From: Pirellula staleyi DSM 6068
Lineage (GTDB): Bacteria; Planctomycetota; Planctomycetia; Pirellulales; Pirellulaceae
Assembly: GCF_000025185.1 (NCBI RefSeq)
Contig: NC_013720.1
Coordinates: 2,480,001 to 2,544,000 of the forward strand
Reading direction: 5' to 3'
DNA length: 64,000 nucleotides
A program made the position numbers and the translations under genes. Shown in pieces: positions 47,774 to 55,915 of this stretch; positions within the stretch are counted from its first letter, which is position 1; each line of letters begins with the position of its first letter. Under the pieces are notes generated by a model, which did no database searches, was not told the DNA's origin, and saw only the letters and a program-made list of their open reading frames with translations.

Positions 47774-49063
47774 CTATTTCCACTGCTGGTCGGCGAAATC
47801 GAGGTACGCTGTCCAGTCGGTGGTGCTCATGCTGTGTTTGCCGGGGCGATAGAAAAAGCCGAGACGCCCACCCACCAGTTGGTTCATCACCGGTTCTTTT
47901 GCTTCTGCCAGTCCGCTCGTTCCGAGCAGCTTAAAGACCGGTTCGGCTGCTTGCAGCACTTCGAACTGACCCATTGGGTTGGCCCAGGTATCTTCTTCGG
48001 CATTTGCAAACAGCACCGCGCGCGGGGCACAAATGGCGACGAGCGCGTGCTGGTCGAACGGCAGCAGATCGGGGTGTTCGTTGAACAGCAGGAAGTTATC
48101 GCAGAACCAGTGGGGGAAGTTTTTGTTGATCTGCTTCACTTGTTCTCCCACCTTGCCGCGCGAGGGAGCTGTTCCACCACAACCGGCTTGCGAAGGAATG
48201 GCGATGGAGAAGCGATCGTCCATCGCAGCAGCCAAAAGGGCCGTTTTGCCATTCCGCGAGTGACCGACCGAAGCGATTTTGCTGGCGTCGATCGTATCCT
48301 TGAACTCAGTCGTCACGAGATCGGCGACACGATGAAAACCCCAGGCCCACAGGGCGATGGTTCCGGCGTCGTCCCCTTCCGCAGCGGTTTGACCTGGCTT
48401 GTAAAACGCAGGACCGATCCCATCGGCGAGGTCCGGGGTGTCGGGGTCGATGTCGCCACTGTAGAAGGTTGCAAGAGCATAGCCGCGGCTGACGATCAAC
48501 TCCGCATTCCACACCTCGGTTTGAGCACCACGACCAGCATCGGTGGCGCGCTCGTTCTCGACACCGACGCATCCCTTACCAACCCAGCCTTCCGGCAAAG
48601 CGATTTTGGTGTCGGGCAAAACCGTGTGATTGCCGCAGAAATTCATCCCGATAAAGACCCCCGGCTTCTCGACGCCGTTGGGAGTGACGAGCAGAACATG
48701 TTGACGTTTCGAGAGTGCAGGTTCGACAAACGAGATCCGAATTTCACGCACGGTTGCCTTGCCGCCGAGCGCTTTCTCGTCGGTGAAGAGCGTTTCGTAC
48801 TTCACCTGCGCTGGCTTGGGGGGCAAGCGGCCATACATCCAGTGCTGAAACTGCGCTTTCAAGGTGTCCCGTTTTTTACTCCACGCTTCGGCAGTGGTGA
48901 TCGGTTTACCAGCCTCGTCGATCAGCAGCGCGGGAAGCTCGGCGCTCGGCTGAAGTTGATCGAACGTCGGAAATTCTTCGGCCGATGCGAGTGACAGATT
49001 CATGGCAAATAGCAGGGCGAGGGCCTGAGTGATTGCTAGTGCGCGGCAGGGATAGCGGAGCAT
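47774..49063 (-). CDS. CE15-type (glucuronoyl esterase-like) secreted alpha/beta hydrolase
   Basis: A 429-residue secreted hydrolase from ATG 49063, with signal peptide (ITQALALLFAMNLSLASAEE). The nucleophile motif is GHSRNGK at about 267-273, matching the G-C/H-S-R-x-G-K of CE15 esterases, which cleave the ester between glucuronoxylan and lignin alcohols. Supporting blocks are DDRFSIAIPSQAGCGG, FPHWFCDNFLLFNEH, the acid region FANAEEDTWANP, and RPGKHSMSTTDW holding the likely catalytic His. Related proteins are often annotated as acetylxylan esterases, so the substrate is inference. It diverges from the cytochrome gene, with about 220 bases between them. Confidence 0.85.
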   Translation of the reverse strand: MLRYPCRALAITQALALLFAMNLSLASAEEFPTFDQLQPSAELPALLIDEAGKPITTAEAWSKKRDTLKAQFQHWMYGRLPPKPAQVKYETLFTDEKALGGKATVREIRISFVEPALSKRQHVLLVTPNGVEKPGVFIGMNFCGNHTVLPDTKIALPEGWVGKGCVGVENERATDAGRGAQTEVWNAELIVSRGYALATFYSGDIDPDTPDLADGIGPAFYKPGQTAAEGDDAGTIALWAWGFHRVADLVTTEFKDTIDASKIASVGHSRNGKTALLAAAMDDRFSIAIPSQAGCGGTAPSRGKVGEQVKQINKNFPHWFCDNFLLFNEHPDLLPFDQHALVAICAPRAVLFANAEEDTWANPMGQFEVLQAAEPVFKLLGTSGLAEAKEPVMNQLVGGRLGFFYRPGKHSMSTTDWTAYLDFADQQWK

Positions 49064-49286
49064 GAGGCAAGACCTCGAGTGGCGCGGTGGTGAGAGGGGC
49101 AAGTCGACACGTGTGACATAATGGCGCGCCGCGAGTGCGCCGTCAAATCGTTGCTCGTCACGAGCGCTTGCCGCAAAGCGCGCAAGGCCAAATTTACTGC
49201 GCTCCCGCCGTGCTGCTGTCGCGGGTTACAATGATGTTCCTGCCCTGAGCCTCTCTCTGCTTTCCTCCCACCAGCGAGCTTTTCAG

Positions 49287-50582
49287 ATGCGCTGCGCACT
49301 CACGCTCTTGCTACTGCTCACCACGGCCACGACCTCTGTTGGCATCGACGAGTTTGAGCAGCCGCCGATCAATTACAGCAGCACGCAGCCCTCGAATCGT
49401 ATTTCACAGTTGCAGTCGCTGCTCGACGAAGGGAAGCAACAACTGACGTTTCACGACGAGCTGGGCTATCTGCCGTCGCTGCTCGCCGCGCTCGATATTC
49501 CAGCGGAGTCGCAAACGCTCGTCTACTCGAAAACGAGTCTGCAAACGCGCTACATCACCCCCAAAACGCCGCGTGCCCTCTACTTCAGCGACGAGATTTA
49601 CGTCGGTTATGTCCAGTCGGGAGCGGCGCTCGAAATCTCGGTGGCCGATCCACGGCTGGGGACCGTTTTTTATACGCTCGACCAGGCACAAGTTGCAGCG
49701 CCGAAGCTCGAACGACAAACCGATCGGTGTCTACTGTGTCACAGCTCGTCGCGCACCGAAGGGGTGCCGGGACATGTCGTTCGCTCGCTGTTTGTCGATC
49801 TCTCGGGACAGCCGATCTATTCCGCTGGCAGTCGCATGGTCGACCACACGACGCCGATCGAAAATCGTTGGGGAGGCTGGTACGTCACCGGCAAGCATGG
49901 CGAGCAAAAGCATCTCGGAAATTTCATCAGCCGTAGCAAAGAGGTACCGCGCGAGGTCGACAACTCAGCGGGGCTAAACGTGCTGGATCTCAGCAATCGC
50001 TTCGATGTTTCTCGTTACCTCACCCCGCACAGCGATATCGTGTCGCTGATGGTGCTCGAGCATCAGGTCCTGGTACACAATCGCTTGACGCGCGCCAATT
50101 TCTCGACGCAACAAGCACTGGCCTACGATGCTTCGATGAAGCGTAGTCTGGGGGAGTCGGAGGCTGAATTCTTCGACAGCACGAAACGTCGAATCCAAAG
50201 TGCTGCAGAGGCTTTGGTCGAAGCGCTGCTGCTCGTGGATGAAGCAAAACTCACCGCGCCGATGAGCGGAACAGCTGACTTTGCTCAGAAATTCCAGGAG
50301 CTGGGACCGCGCGACAAAGCAGGCCGATCGCTGCGGGATCTCGACCTACAAACGAGGCTGTTTAAATACCCTTGCAGCTATTTGATTTACTCCCCATCGT
50401 TTGCAGCACTTCCGAAAGAAGTACGCGAGCAAGTCTGGAAACAACTGCGGGGCGTTCTCTCGGGCGCCGATCAATCCGAGAAGTTCGCGCACCTCACAGC
50501 CGCCGATCGCGAGGCGATCTATACGATCCTTCGCGAAACCCATCCTCAGCTCCCTGAGGACTGGAAGCTCGAGCGGCCCTAA
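49287..50582 (+). CDS. Secreted c-type cytochrome-like protein
   Basis: A 431-residue protein with a short signal peptide (MRCALTLLLLLTTATTSVG) and a single heme-binding C-x-x-C-H, CLLCH at 148-152, in the context ERQTDRCLLCHSSSRTEGVP. The rest is not a standard cytochrome fold that I recognise: it has blocks YFSDEIYVGYVQSGAALEIS, ENRWGGWYVTGKHG, and a helical C-terminal half. The protein probably sits in the periplasm and carries one heme. The redox partner is unknown. Downstream is a 54-bp repeat copy. Confidence 0.75.
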   Translation: MRCALTLLLLLTTATTSVGIDEFEQPPINYSSTQPSNRISQLQSLLDEGKQQLTFHDELGYLPSLLAALDIPAESQTLVYSKTSLQTRYITPKTPRALYFSDEIYVGYVQSGAALEISVADPRLGTVFYTLDQAQVAAPKLERQTDRCLLCHSSSRTEGVPGHVVRSLFVDLSGQPIYSAGSRMVDHTTPIENRWGGWYVTGKHGEQKHLGNFISRSKEVPREVDNSAGLNVLDLSNRFDVSRYLTPHSDIVSLMVLEHQVLVHNRLTRANFSTQQALAYDASMKRSLGESEAEFFDSTKRRIQSAAEALVEALLLVDEAKLTAPMSGTADFAQKFQELGPRDKAGRSLRDLDLQTRLFKYPCSYLIYSPSFAALPKEVREQVWKQLRGVLSGADQSEKFAHLTAADREAIYTILRETHPQLPEDWKLERP

Positions 50583-50639
50583 ATGGATCTCGTCCAGCCT
50601 CCACTCGATGCTGCCGTTTGCTCGTGACACGCTTGGTCA

Positions 50640-50693
50640 CATCGCACTTCCGCATGCTCTTTTACTGCTGTATGCGACAAGAGCGTGGCACCC
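50640..50693. repeat. 54-bp interspersed repeat, copy A
   Basis: A 54-bp sequence that recurs in the same orientation at 51381-51434 with two mismatches, both inside the four-base stretch at 50672-50674. The two copies lie on either side of the HEAT-like gene. Inside it is an imperfect inverted pair (GCTCTTTT with ACAAGAGC). Confidence 0.9.
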
Positions 50694-50725
50694 GGAAGTA
50701 TGTTGCAGATGTCTACTTAACTATT

Positions 50726-51352
50726 CTAGAAGGCCTCAGCGAGAAAACGCCGAGCCTGATCTTGATTGTTGACGCATGGGTGTTGCAATAGTTTCGTATA
50801 TTCGGGGTGAAGCTCCTCGGGTGATACACCAAGTTCCAGCAGATGTTGAATGCACGCAACGAGGTCAGACGCTATGTGGTTGAACCAACTGGCGTCTTCC
50901 ATCAGGCCAGGATGGCTTCGTAGTTCCTCAAAATGGGTTTGTAGAATACCTCGAGCCCGCGCGTCAGATGTGTGAGCAAGGGCTTGAAGAAAGTTAGCCC
51001 GATTACCGGCCGGCGCATTGTTTGCCCATGATTCAAGCCACGGGACACTTTCATCAGGTGGGAATACAGCTGCGATGCATAGGGCAATGGTCGGTCGCAC
51101 GTAATCCGATTCATCGGTCGCGAGAAATCGAAAGCAATCGGCTGGTATTGTTTTTGGTGCAGCCTGTATCGCGTTGCAGAAGTCTAATCGTTCAGTCTTG
51201 GACCATGTGGGCCACAGAGTCATCAGTTCTCCCAGTGTGATCGAGGCGTTTCCGTCGAGAAACTTCGATTCCAGGTACAGTCGCTTCCTTGATGCGTTAG
51301 CGTAGGTTCGAGACCAGCGAGTTTCTGCGATGATCTGGTCCTCATTCCACAT
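50726..51352 (-). CDS. HEAT-like hypothetical protein between direct repeats
   Basis: A 208-residue cytosolic protein from ATG 51352, which is preferred over an upstream start that would run into the repeat copy. The sequence is mostly helical with paired helices of HEAT type (FRFLATDESDYVRPTIALCI; NRANFLQALAHTSDARARGI; FNHIASDLVACIQHLLELG). No signal peptide or membrane helix is visible. Similar small HEAT proteins are found as immunity-like or hypothetical genes, but nothing here proves that. The DNA is visibly less GC-rich than its neighbours and the gene lies between two 54-bp direct repeats, which suggests later acquisition. Confidence 0.65.
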   Translation of the reverse strand: MWNEDQIIAETRWSRTYANASRKRLYLESKFLDGNASITLGELMTLWPTWSKTERLDFCNAIQAAPKTIPADCFRFLATDESDYVRPTIALCIAAVFPPDESVPWLESWANNAPAGNRANFLQALAHTSDARARGILQTHFEELRSHPGLMEDASWFNHIASDLVACIQHLLELGVSPEELHPEYTKLLQHPCVNNQDQARRFLAEAF

Positions 51353-51380
51353 GTTGCACCTAAGTCTGCTTGGCTTTCCC

Positions 51381-51434
51381 CATCGCACTTCCGCATGCTC
51401 TTTTACTGCTGTGCGCGACAAGAGCGTGGCACCC
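51381..51434. repeat. 54-bp interspersed repeat, copy B
   Basis: Same orientation as copy A (50640-50693); 52 of 54 positions agree. It lies about 28 bases upstream of the HEAT-like gene start, so the two copies bracket a segment of about 690 bases holding just that gene. Confidence 0.9.
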
Positions 51435-51529
51435 CATGCTTCGGGATTCTCTTCAATTCTAAGGGTGGGGGCAATGGAGCAGGGAGTGGTGTGGATTCGC
51501 TGGGGGAGCCAGAGGGCTCAAGAAAAAGC

Positions 51530-51559
51530 AGCGGCCCGACTGGTGAGAGTCGGGCCGCT
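51530..51559 (-). terminator. Terminator of the YTV-repeat gene
   Basis: A perfect 12-bp stem (51530-51541 with 51548-51559) closes a 6-base loop. On the minus strand it is followed by a T-run, the complement of the A-rich 51521-51527. It lies about 50 bases past the stop of the minus-strand YTV gene. Confidence 0.85.
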
Positions 51560-51611
51560 CTTGCGCTAATCCAGACCAAATTATCTTCCGCGAAGGAAGC
51601 TTTTCACAAGC

Positions 51612-53351
51612 TTACTTGGCACAGTCGCTGCAGCTGGGGGCTGCAGCGGTGCAGCTCGGAGCTGGGCAGCAAACCTGTACAGGAACTTGCTTGCAAATCA
51701 CCTTGGGTACACAGCGGGTGGCGGTGTAAGGGACTTGCTTGCACACGCAGCGAGGAACCTTCACCACTTGGGTGTAGCACACAGGCTTGCAGACCGTGTA
51801 AGGAACCTTCTTCGTGTGGGTTTCGGCAACCATCTTGCAAGTGGTGTAAGGAACTTGCTTGGTATGGCATTCCTGAACCATGCGGCAAACGCGGTAGGTG
51901 CAGGTCTTGGTGACAGTCTCGGGAACCATGTGGCAGACCTTGTAGGTGCAGGTCTTCTTCACGGTTTGTGGCACCATCGTGCACACGGTGTAGGTGCAAG
52001 TCTTGACCTTCTGCTCAGGCACCATGCGGCACACGGTGTAAGTGCAGGTCTTCTTCACGGTTTCAGGAACCATGTGGCAGACGCGGTAGGTGCAAGTCTT
52101 GGTAACCGTTTCTGGAACCATGCGGCAGACCTTGTAGGTGCAGGTCTTCTTCACAGTTTCAGGAACCATGTGGCAAACGGTGTAGGTGCAGGTCTTGGTC
52201 TTCTGCTCAGGCACCATCGTGCAGACGGTGTAGGTGCAGGTCTTGGTTTTGGTTTCGTTCACATACTTGCAGCAGGTGAAAGGAACCATCTTCTTGACGA
52301 CTTCTTGTTCGTAACGAACACAGTTGACTGTTTTCGTTTGAACTTCTGGAATCCAAACCTTCTTGCAGATCTTGCGAGGAGGGCACTGGACGCAGATCGT
52401 CTTGCATTCGCCGGGGCAGTAAACGCAGCGGCAGCAGCAAGGATCCCAAACCCAGCAACCTGGCTCTTGGACGCATTTCTTCACCACAGGTCCGGGGCAT
52501 TCGGTCACTTGGGTTTCCCAGCGACCGCAGCAGATCTGGACTTCTTTGGTGTAGTGCACGGGTTTGCAAATCGTTTCGCAAACTTCACGCATCGAGGTTT
52601 CATAGACTGGCTTGCAGACGTTGTAGCAATAGGTCTTCGTTTTGGTTTCGTAGACGGGCTTGCAAACGGTGTAGCAATAAGTCTTCGTCTTCGTCTCGTA
52701 CACAGGCTTGCAGACCGTGTAGCAGACGTCTTTCGTCTTCGTTTCCCAAACAGGCTTGCAAACGGTGTAGCAAATGTTCTTGGTCTTGGTTTCCCAGACT
52801 GGTTTGCAAACCGTGTAGCAGATGTCCTTGGTTCGGGTTTCGTAGACGGGCTTGCAGACCGTGTAGCAAATTTGTTTGGTCTTGGTTTCGTAGACCGGTT
52901 TGCAGACGGTGTAGCAGATGTCTTTGGTTTTGGTTTCGTACACAGGCTTGCAAACGGTGTAGCAAATGTTCTTAGTCTTGGTTTCCCAGACTGGTTTGCA
53001 CACGGTGTAGTTGCAAGTGCGGTACTTGGTCTCATACACGGGCTTGCAGACGGTGTAGCTGCAATCGCGGTAATGAGTTTCAGCTACATGCTTAACGCAG
53101 TTGATGGTCTTTTCGTCGTAGACCGTCTCGTAGACGTTTTTGTAGCAGGTGTAGCTCTGTTGTTCGTAGACCACCTCGCGGCAGGTCTTCATGACGGTAT
53201 GGCACTGCTGTTTGGCGCCCTGGTAGCTTACCGGGTCGCTGCATCCGATGTGCTTGTAGCTGGCGGCGCCACAGCACGAGTAGGCAAAGCTGGTGCTCTG
53301 GGTCGCCGCAGCCAGCAGCAGCGCGACGATTGGCACCACAAAGTTCTTCAT
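51612..53351 (-). CDS. Cysteine-rich YTV-repeat cell-wall protein
   Basis: A 579-residue secreted protein from ATG 53351, which gives a signal peptide (VVPIVALLLAAATQSTSFA). After a Cys-rich leader come 11 modules of 16 residues at about 99-274 of the form YTVCKPVYETKTKDIC. A 99-residue linker with CCC clusters (PGCWVWDPCCCRCVYCPGEC) follows, then 10 modules of 16 residues at about 374-533 of the form YTVCTMVPEQKTKTCT, and a Cys-rich tail. Each typical module has two cysteines, suggesting extensive disulfide cross-linking. YTV proteins have been reported as planctomycete-specific wall components (known from Rhodopirellula). Function as a structural wall protein is inference. Confidence 0.9.
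   Translation of the reverse strand: MKNFVVPIVALLLAAATQSTSFAYSCCGAASYKHIGCSDPVSYQGAKQQCHTVMKTCREVVYEQQSYTCYKNVYETVYDEKTINCVKHVAETHYRDCSYTVCKPVYETKYRTCNYTVCKPVWETKTKNICYTVCKPVYETKTKDICYTVCKPVYETKTKQICYTVCKPVYETRTKDICYTVCKPVWETKTKNICYTVCKPVWETKTKDVCYTVCKPVYETKTKTYCYTVCKPVYETKTKTYCYNVCKPVYETSMREVCETICKPVHYTKEVQICCGRWETQVTECPGPVVKKCVQEPGCWVWDPCCCRCVYCPGECKTICVQCPPRKICKKVWIPEVQTKTVNCVRYEQEVVKKMVPFTCCKYVNETKTKTCTYTVCTMVPEQKTKTCTYTVCHMVPETVKKTCTYKVCRMVPETVTKTCTYRVCHMVPETVKKTCTYTVCRMVPEQKVKTCTYTVCTMVPQTVKKTCTYKVCHMVPETVTKTCTYRVCRMVQECHTKQVPYTTCKMVAETHTKKVPYTVCKPVCYTQVVKVPRCVCKQVPYTATRCVPKVICKQVPVQVCCPAPSCTAAAPSCSDCAK
51753..52232 (-). repeat. 48-bp tandem repeats, block 2 of the YTV gene
   Basis: Ten consecutive 48-base (16-codon) units encoding Y-x-V-C-x-M-V-P-E-type modules. 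Units alternate between E-T-V-x-K and E-Q-K-x-K variants, as in a series built by duplication of unit pairs. The last three units diverge. Confidence 0.9.
52530..53057 (-). repeat. 48-bp tandem repeats, block 1 of the YTV gene
   Basis: Eleven consecutive 48-base units encoding modules of the Y-T-V-C-K-P-V-Y/W-E-T-K-T-K type. The repeats are in frame, and the last two units are degenerate. They belong to the coding gene and are not a CRISPR array, because units abut with no spacers. Confidence 0.9.
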
Positions 53352-54185
53352 TGTCCTGTCTCCTTCGCTGACAGTGTCTCTCTGGGGAAATTTGCGTCTG
53401 GACCGGCCGAGCGAGTGAGTCGAGCGTTCGATCGTGCACCGAGGGGGGAGGCGGCAGAGGGCCAACGCCTGGGTGGGCTAGAATCCGAACTTCGATCTAC
53501 CGCCCACAGCAACACCACAAAAAAGTAGCGCAAGCAGTGTGGCTGCAGTACCGGTTACCAACGTTCATCGTCAAACTGCGTGACTTGCTTGAGATGCGAA
53601 GGATGGTGAAAAAGAGTGGTTTGTAGGCTTTTGGAGGGTGCGGAGGTACTCTGTGGCCTACTTAAAGCGTTGCACTCAAGCAGTTTGCGTAGAATGGATA
53701 GGTTCTAGCGAGCATTTTCAGACATTTCTTCAGCGCTGCGATTCGCACGTTTTAAGACGGTTATGCTGGCACGCCGAACTGCTCGAGGGGCTTAAGGCGC
53801 TTTGCTTTCACGCGAAGATGTGCCTCTAACTACGAGCGCGGGCGAAATTCAAAGCCTCGCCAAGGTGCTCGCATGAGCGGCTGTTGCGCGTAATCAGCCA
53901 GCTCGCGACTTGAAGTTATGAGCGTCAAAGGTGTTCGCAACACACCCCATTTTCGAGCGCTCACGCGGTGATCAAGCGAAAAACACCGCTTTTTTGTCAC
54001 CAAGTGGTGCTCCGGTTTGACGCACGCCCCTCAGCAACCTACATGCCTATACCGACGAGCGAGTTGTCTTGATGGTGCCAGTCGAGAATTGCAGGCGATC
54101 AGTTATCGCCGCCGATCTGGTGCCCTACGACTCGCCGAACGTCCGCAAAAAACTCCCCGTCCACGTTTGGGAAAGGTTTGTTGTC
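53352..54185. other. Intergenic region upstream of the pseudopilin gene
   Basis: About 830 bases without a well-supported gene. A 63-codon frame with GTG start at 53638-53829 (several Cys and His residues) has no recognised family and is not called. A weak hairpin with six T residues lies at 53965-53995. The promoter of the YTV gene (minus) must lie near 53.35-53.5 kb. Confidence 0.45.
53965..53995 (+). terminator. Possible small terminator or attenuator
   Basis: A 6-bp stem GCGGTG/CACCGC (53965-53970 with 53984-53989), a 13-base loop and six T residues at 53990-53995. It could end a short transcript covering 53.6-53.96 kb, or attenuate transcription into the pseudopilin gene 190 bases downstream. 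The stem is short, so this is tentative. Confidence 0.45.
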
Positions 54186-54635
54186 ATGAAGCGTCGTGTA
54201 AGAAACTCCGGTTTCACGCTGGTGGAAGTTCTGATTGTGGTGGTGATCATGGCGATTCTCGCTGCGACCATCATTCCGCAGTTCTCCGATTCCACCAAAG
54301 ATGCGAAAGCGGCGACTACAAAGTTCAATCTGCATACGCTCCGTTCGCAGATCGAGCTCTACAAAACACATCACGATGGTGCGTTGCCTTCAGCGACGCT
54401 CGTCGAACTCACGCAAAGCACCAACGCTGCCGGTACCGCCGGCACCGGAGCTGCTTTCCCTTACGGGCCCTACATGCGTGAGCTTCCAGCCAACCCGTTC
54501 ACCAACAGCACAACGATCACCGTGGTGGAAAACGACCCGGCCGAAGCTGGCGACGTGACCGAAGGTGGCGGATGGCTCTATAACGAAGAGACGGGCGGTG
54601 TGTGGGTCGACCACGCCGACTACGTCACTGAATAG
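54186..54635 (+). CDS. GspG-like type II secretion pseudopilin
   Basis: A 149-residue pseudopilin from ATG 54186 (an in-frame ATG at 54069 would add a non-family extension). The prepilin peptidase site and helix are intact: RNSGFTLVEVLIVVVIMAIL, with cleavage after Gly and Glu five residues later. The C-terminal half fits GspG: LHTLRSQIELYKTHH, PYMRELPANPFTN, and EGGGWLYNEETGGVWVD. GspG forms the bulk of the type II secretion pseudopilus in the periplasm. No other gsp gene is nearby, so it is an orphan major-pseudopilin gene with its own terminator. Confidence 0.88.
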   Translation: MKRRVRNSGFTLVEVLIVVVIMAILAATIIPQFSDSTKDAKAATTKFNLHTLRSQIELYKTHHDGALPSATLVELTQSTNAAGTAGTGAAFPYGPYMRELPANPFTNSTTITVVENDPAEAGDVTEGGGWLYNEETGGVWVDHADYVTE

Positions 54636-55043
54636 ATTGTCACCGAGTAGAGCGCGCAACCCGTGAGGGGGCGTGATTGAAACGGACCGACAAGTCGGCA
54701 GAGGGCTGGGATGCGGACGCCGGTAAGTCCCGCGCGATGCCGACGCGTCGAAGAGGGTAGGGAAACGATTCGAGCAGGGAAACGAGAAACCGAAGGCCAG
54801 GGGATCCGCGATTTGCGTCGCGTATGCTCTGGCCTTTTTTGTTTCTTGCACTTTTGAGGGTGGTTTGCCGTGCCGCGCGCCGGTTGTCGCCTTGTAGGGC
54901 AAATGGTGGCGGGGTAAGGTAGTTCGGAAATTTGTAGCAGCCTGTTCGGGGCCCCTGCAAACTTTCGTGGAAGCGGAAACGCCGAGGTGGGGTGTTTCGC
55001 CTGATCGCTTCTCGATTTGCCATGCCTCCGTTAGTTTGACCCT
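54636..55043. other. Intergenic region, structured 3' part of the pseudopilin transcript
   Basis: About 400 bases. The first 157 (54636-54792) would be an unusually long 3' untranslated region running to the terminator at 54793-54840. It is purine-rich and has short complementary stretches, but I recognise no RNA family. The rest, 54841-55043, precedes rex and should hold its promoter. Confidence 0.4.
54793..54840 (+). terminator. Terminator of the pseudopilin gene
   Basis: An outer 8-bp stem AAGGCCAG/CTGGCCTT (54793-54800 with 54829-54836) runs into six T residues (54835-54840). The 28-base interior can form a smaller GC hairpin of its own. Confidence 0.75.
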
Positions 55044-55718
55044 GTGAGCGACGCGAAAGATAAGCCCGACGAGCTTTCAGCCGACACGACCGTTCCCAAA
55101 GCGGTGGTGAGTCGGCTGAGCTTGTATCTTCGCGAACTACAGCGACTCACGCGTGAAGGGGAAGAGACCACCAGCAGCACCCAGCTCGGGCGTTTGCTCG
55201 GTTTCACCGATGCTCAGGTGCGGAAAGATCTCGCCTACTTCGGTCAGTTTGGCTATCCGGGCATTGGCTACCGCTGTCACGAGTTGATCCACGCGATCAA
55301 ACAAATCTTGGGCACCAATCAGCCGTGGCCCCTAGCACTCGTAGGCCTGGGTAACCTGGGTCGCGCGCTCACCAACTACAAAGGGTTTGGTAGCCAAGGC
55401 TTTCAGCTTTGTGCGGCGTTTGATATCGATCCCACCAAAGTGGGCCAAACGATCGATGGGATACCGATTTTTCATCACGACGACATTGCCCGGATCGTGA
55501 AGGAAAAGAACATCCGCCTGGCGATTGTCGCCGTGCCTGCCACTGCCGCTCAAGGTGTGGCCGATGCGCTCGTGGCGGCCGGGATCGAGGGGATTCTGAA
55601 CTTTGCCCCGGTCACCTTGGGGCTCCCCAAAGAGATTCACACCGTTGGGGTCGATTTGGCCATCGAACTCGAGCAGCTTTCATTTGCCGTCGTTTCGCGA
55701 CAAGCGAAGAATGGCTAA
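55044..55718 (+). CDS. rex: Redox-sensing transcriptional repressor Rex
   Basis: A 224-residue repressor with a GTG start at 55044. The N-terminal winged helix (RLSLYLRELQRLTREG, SSTQLGRLLGFTDAQVRKDL, YFGQFGYPGIGY) matches Rex, and the C-terminal Rossmann domain begins ALVGLGNLGRALTNYKGF. Rex binds NADH and releases DNA when the NADH/NAD ratio rises, controlling respiration and fermentation genes. The family's C-terminal helix (LAIELEQLSFAVVS) is present. Its targets cannot be deduced here. Confidence 0.93.
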   Translation: MSDAKDKPDELSADTTVPKAVVSRLSLYLRELQRLTREGEETTSSTQLGRLLGFTDAQVRKDLAYFGQFGYPGIGYRCHELIHAIKQILGTNQPWPLALVGLGNLGRALTNYKGFGSQGFQLCAAFDIDPTKVGQTIDGIPIFHHDDIARIVKEKNIRLAIVAVPATAAQGVADALVAAGIEGILNFAPVTLGLPKEIHTVGVDLAIELEQLSFAVVSRQAKNG

Positions 55719-55915
55719 GTAGTCAGGCGTGCCTCGCCAGAAGACCATTCCTTGGGGTGGTTCGCTCGATTTCAGTTCGGCTGGCAATTGCAGTTCGTTG
55801 CAGACTCCTGCGCTTCGGGTCCGTTTCTGCTGTAACCGCCGGAGGCTTGCGGGGCACCATATTCTCGGCGGCTTGCTCGCGACGAGCCGCACCAGACACC
55901 TTTGAGAGCATCCCG

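Noticed and set aside
50640-51434. The 54-bp repeats as integron attC sites
   Set aside because: No recognisable attC core sites (R-Y-Y-Y-A-A-C / G-T-T-R-R-R-Y) and no integrase in the window; the internal inverted pair is weak.
51753-53057. Tandem 48-bp repeats as a possible CRISPR array
   Set aside because: Units abut with no spacers, stay in frame and encode protein modules.
51687-53528. A 613-codon open frame on the plus strand opposite the YTV gene
   Set aside because: It is the antisense of the 48-bp repeats; its periodic Ala/Val/Leu composition follows from the repeat. The minus frame has the signal peptide and known YTV modules.
53638-53829. A 63-codon GTG frame
   Set aside because: Not enough support; kept only as an open question in the findings.
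54636-54792. A riboswitch or known small RNA after the pseudopilin gene
   Set aside because: Short complementary stretches exist, but I could not match any known RNA family consensus.
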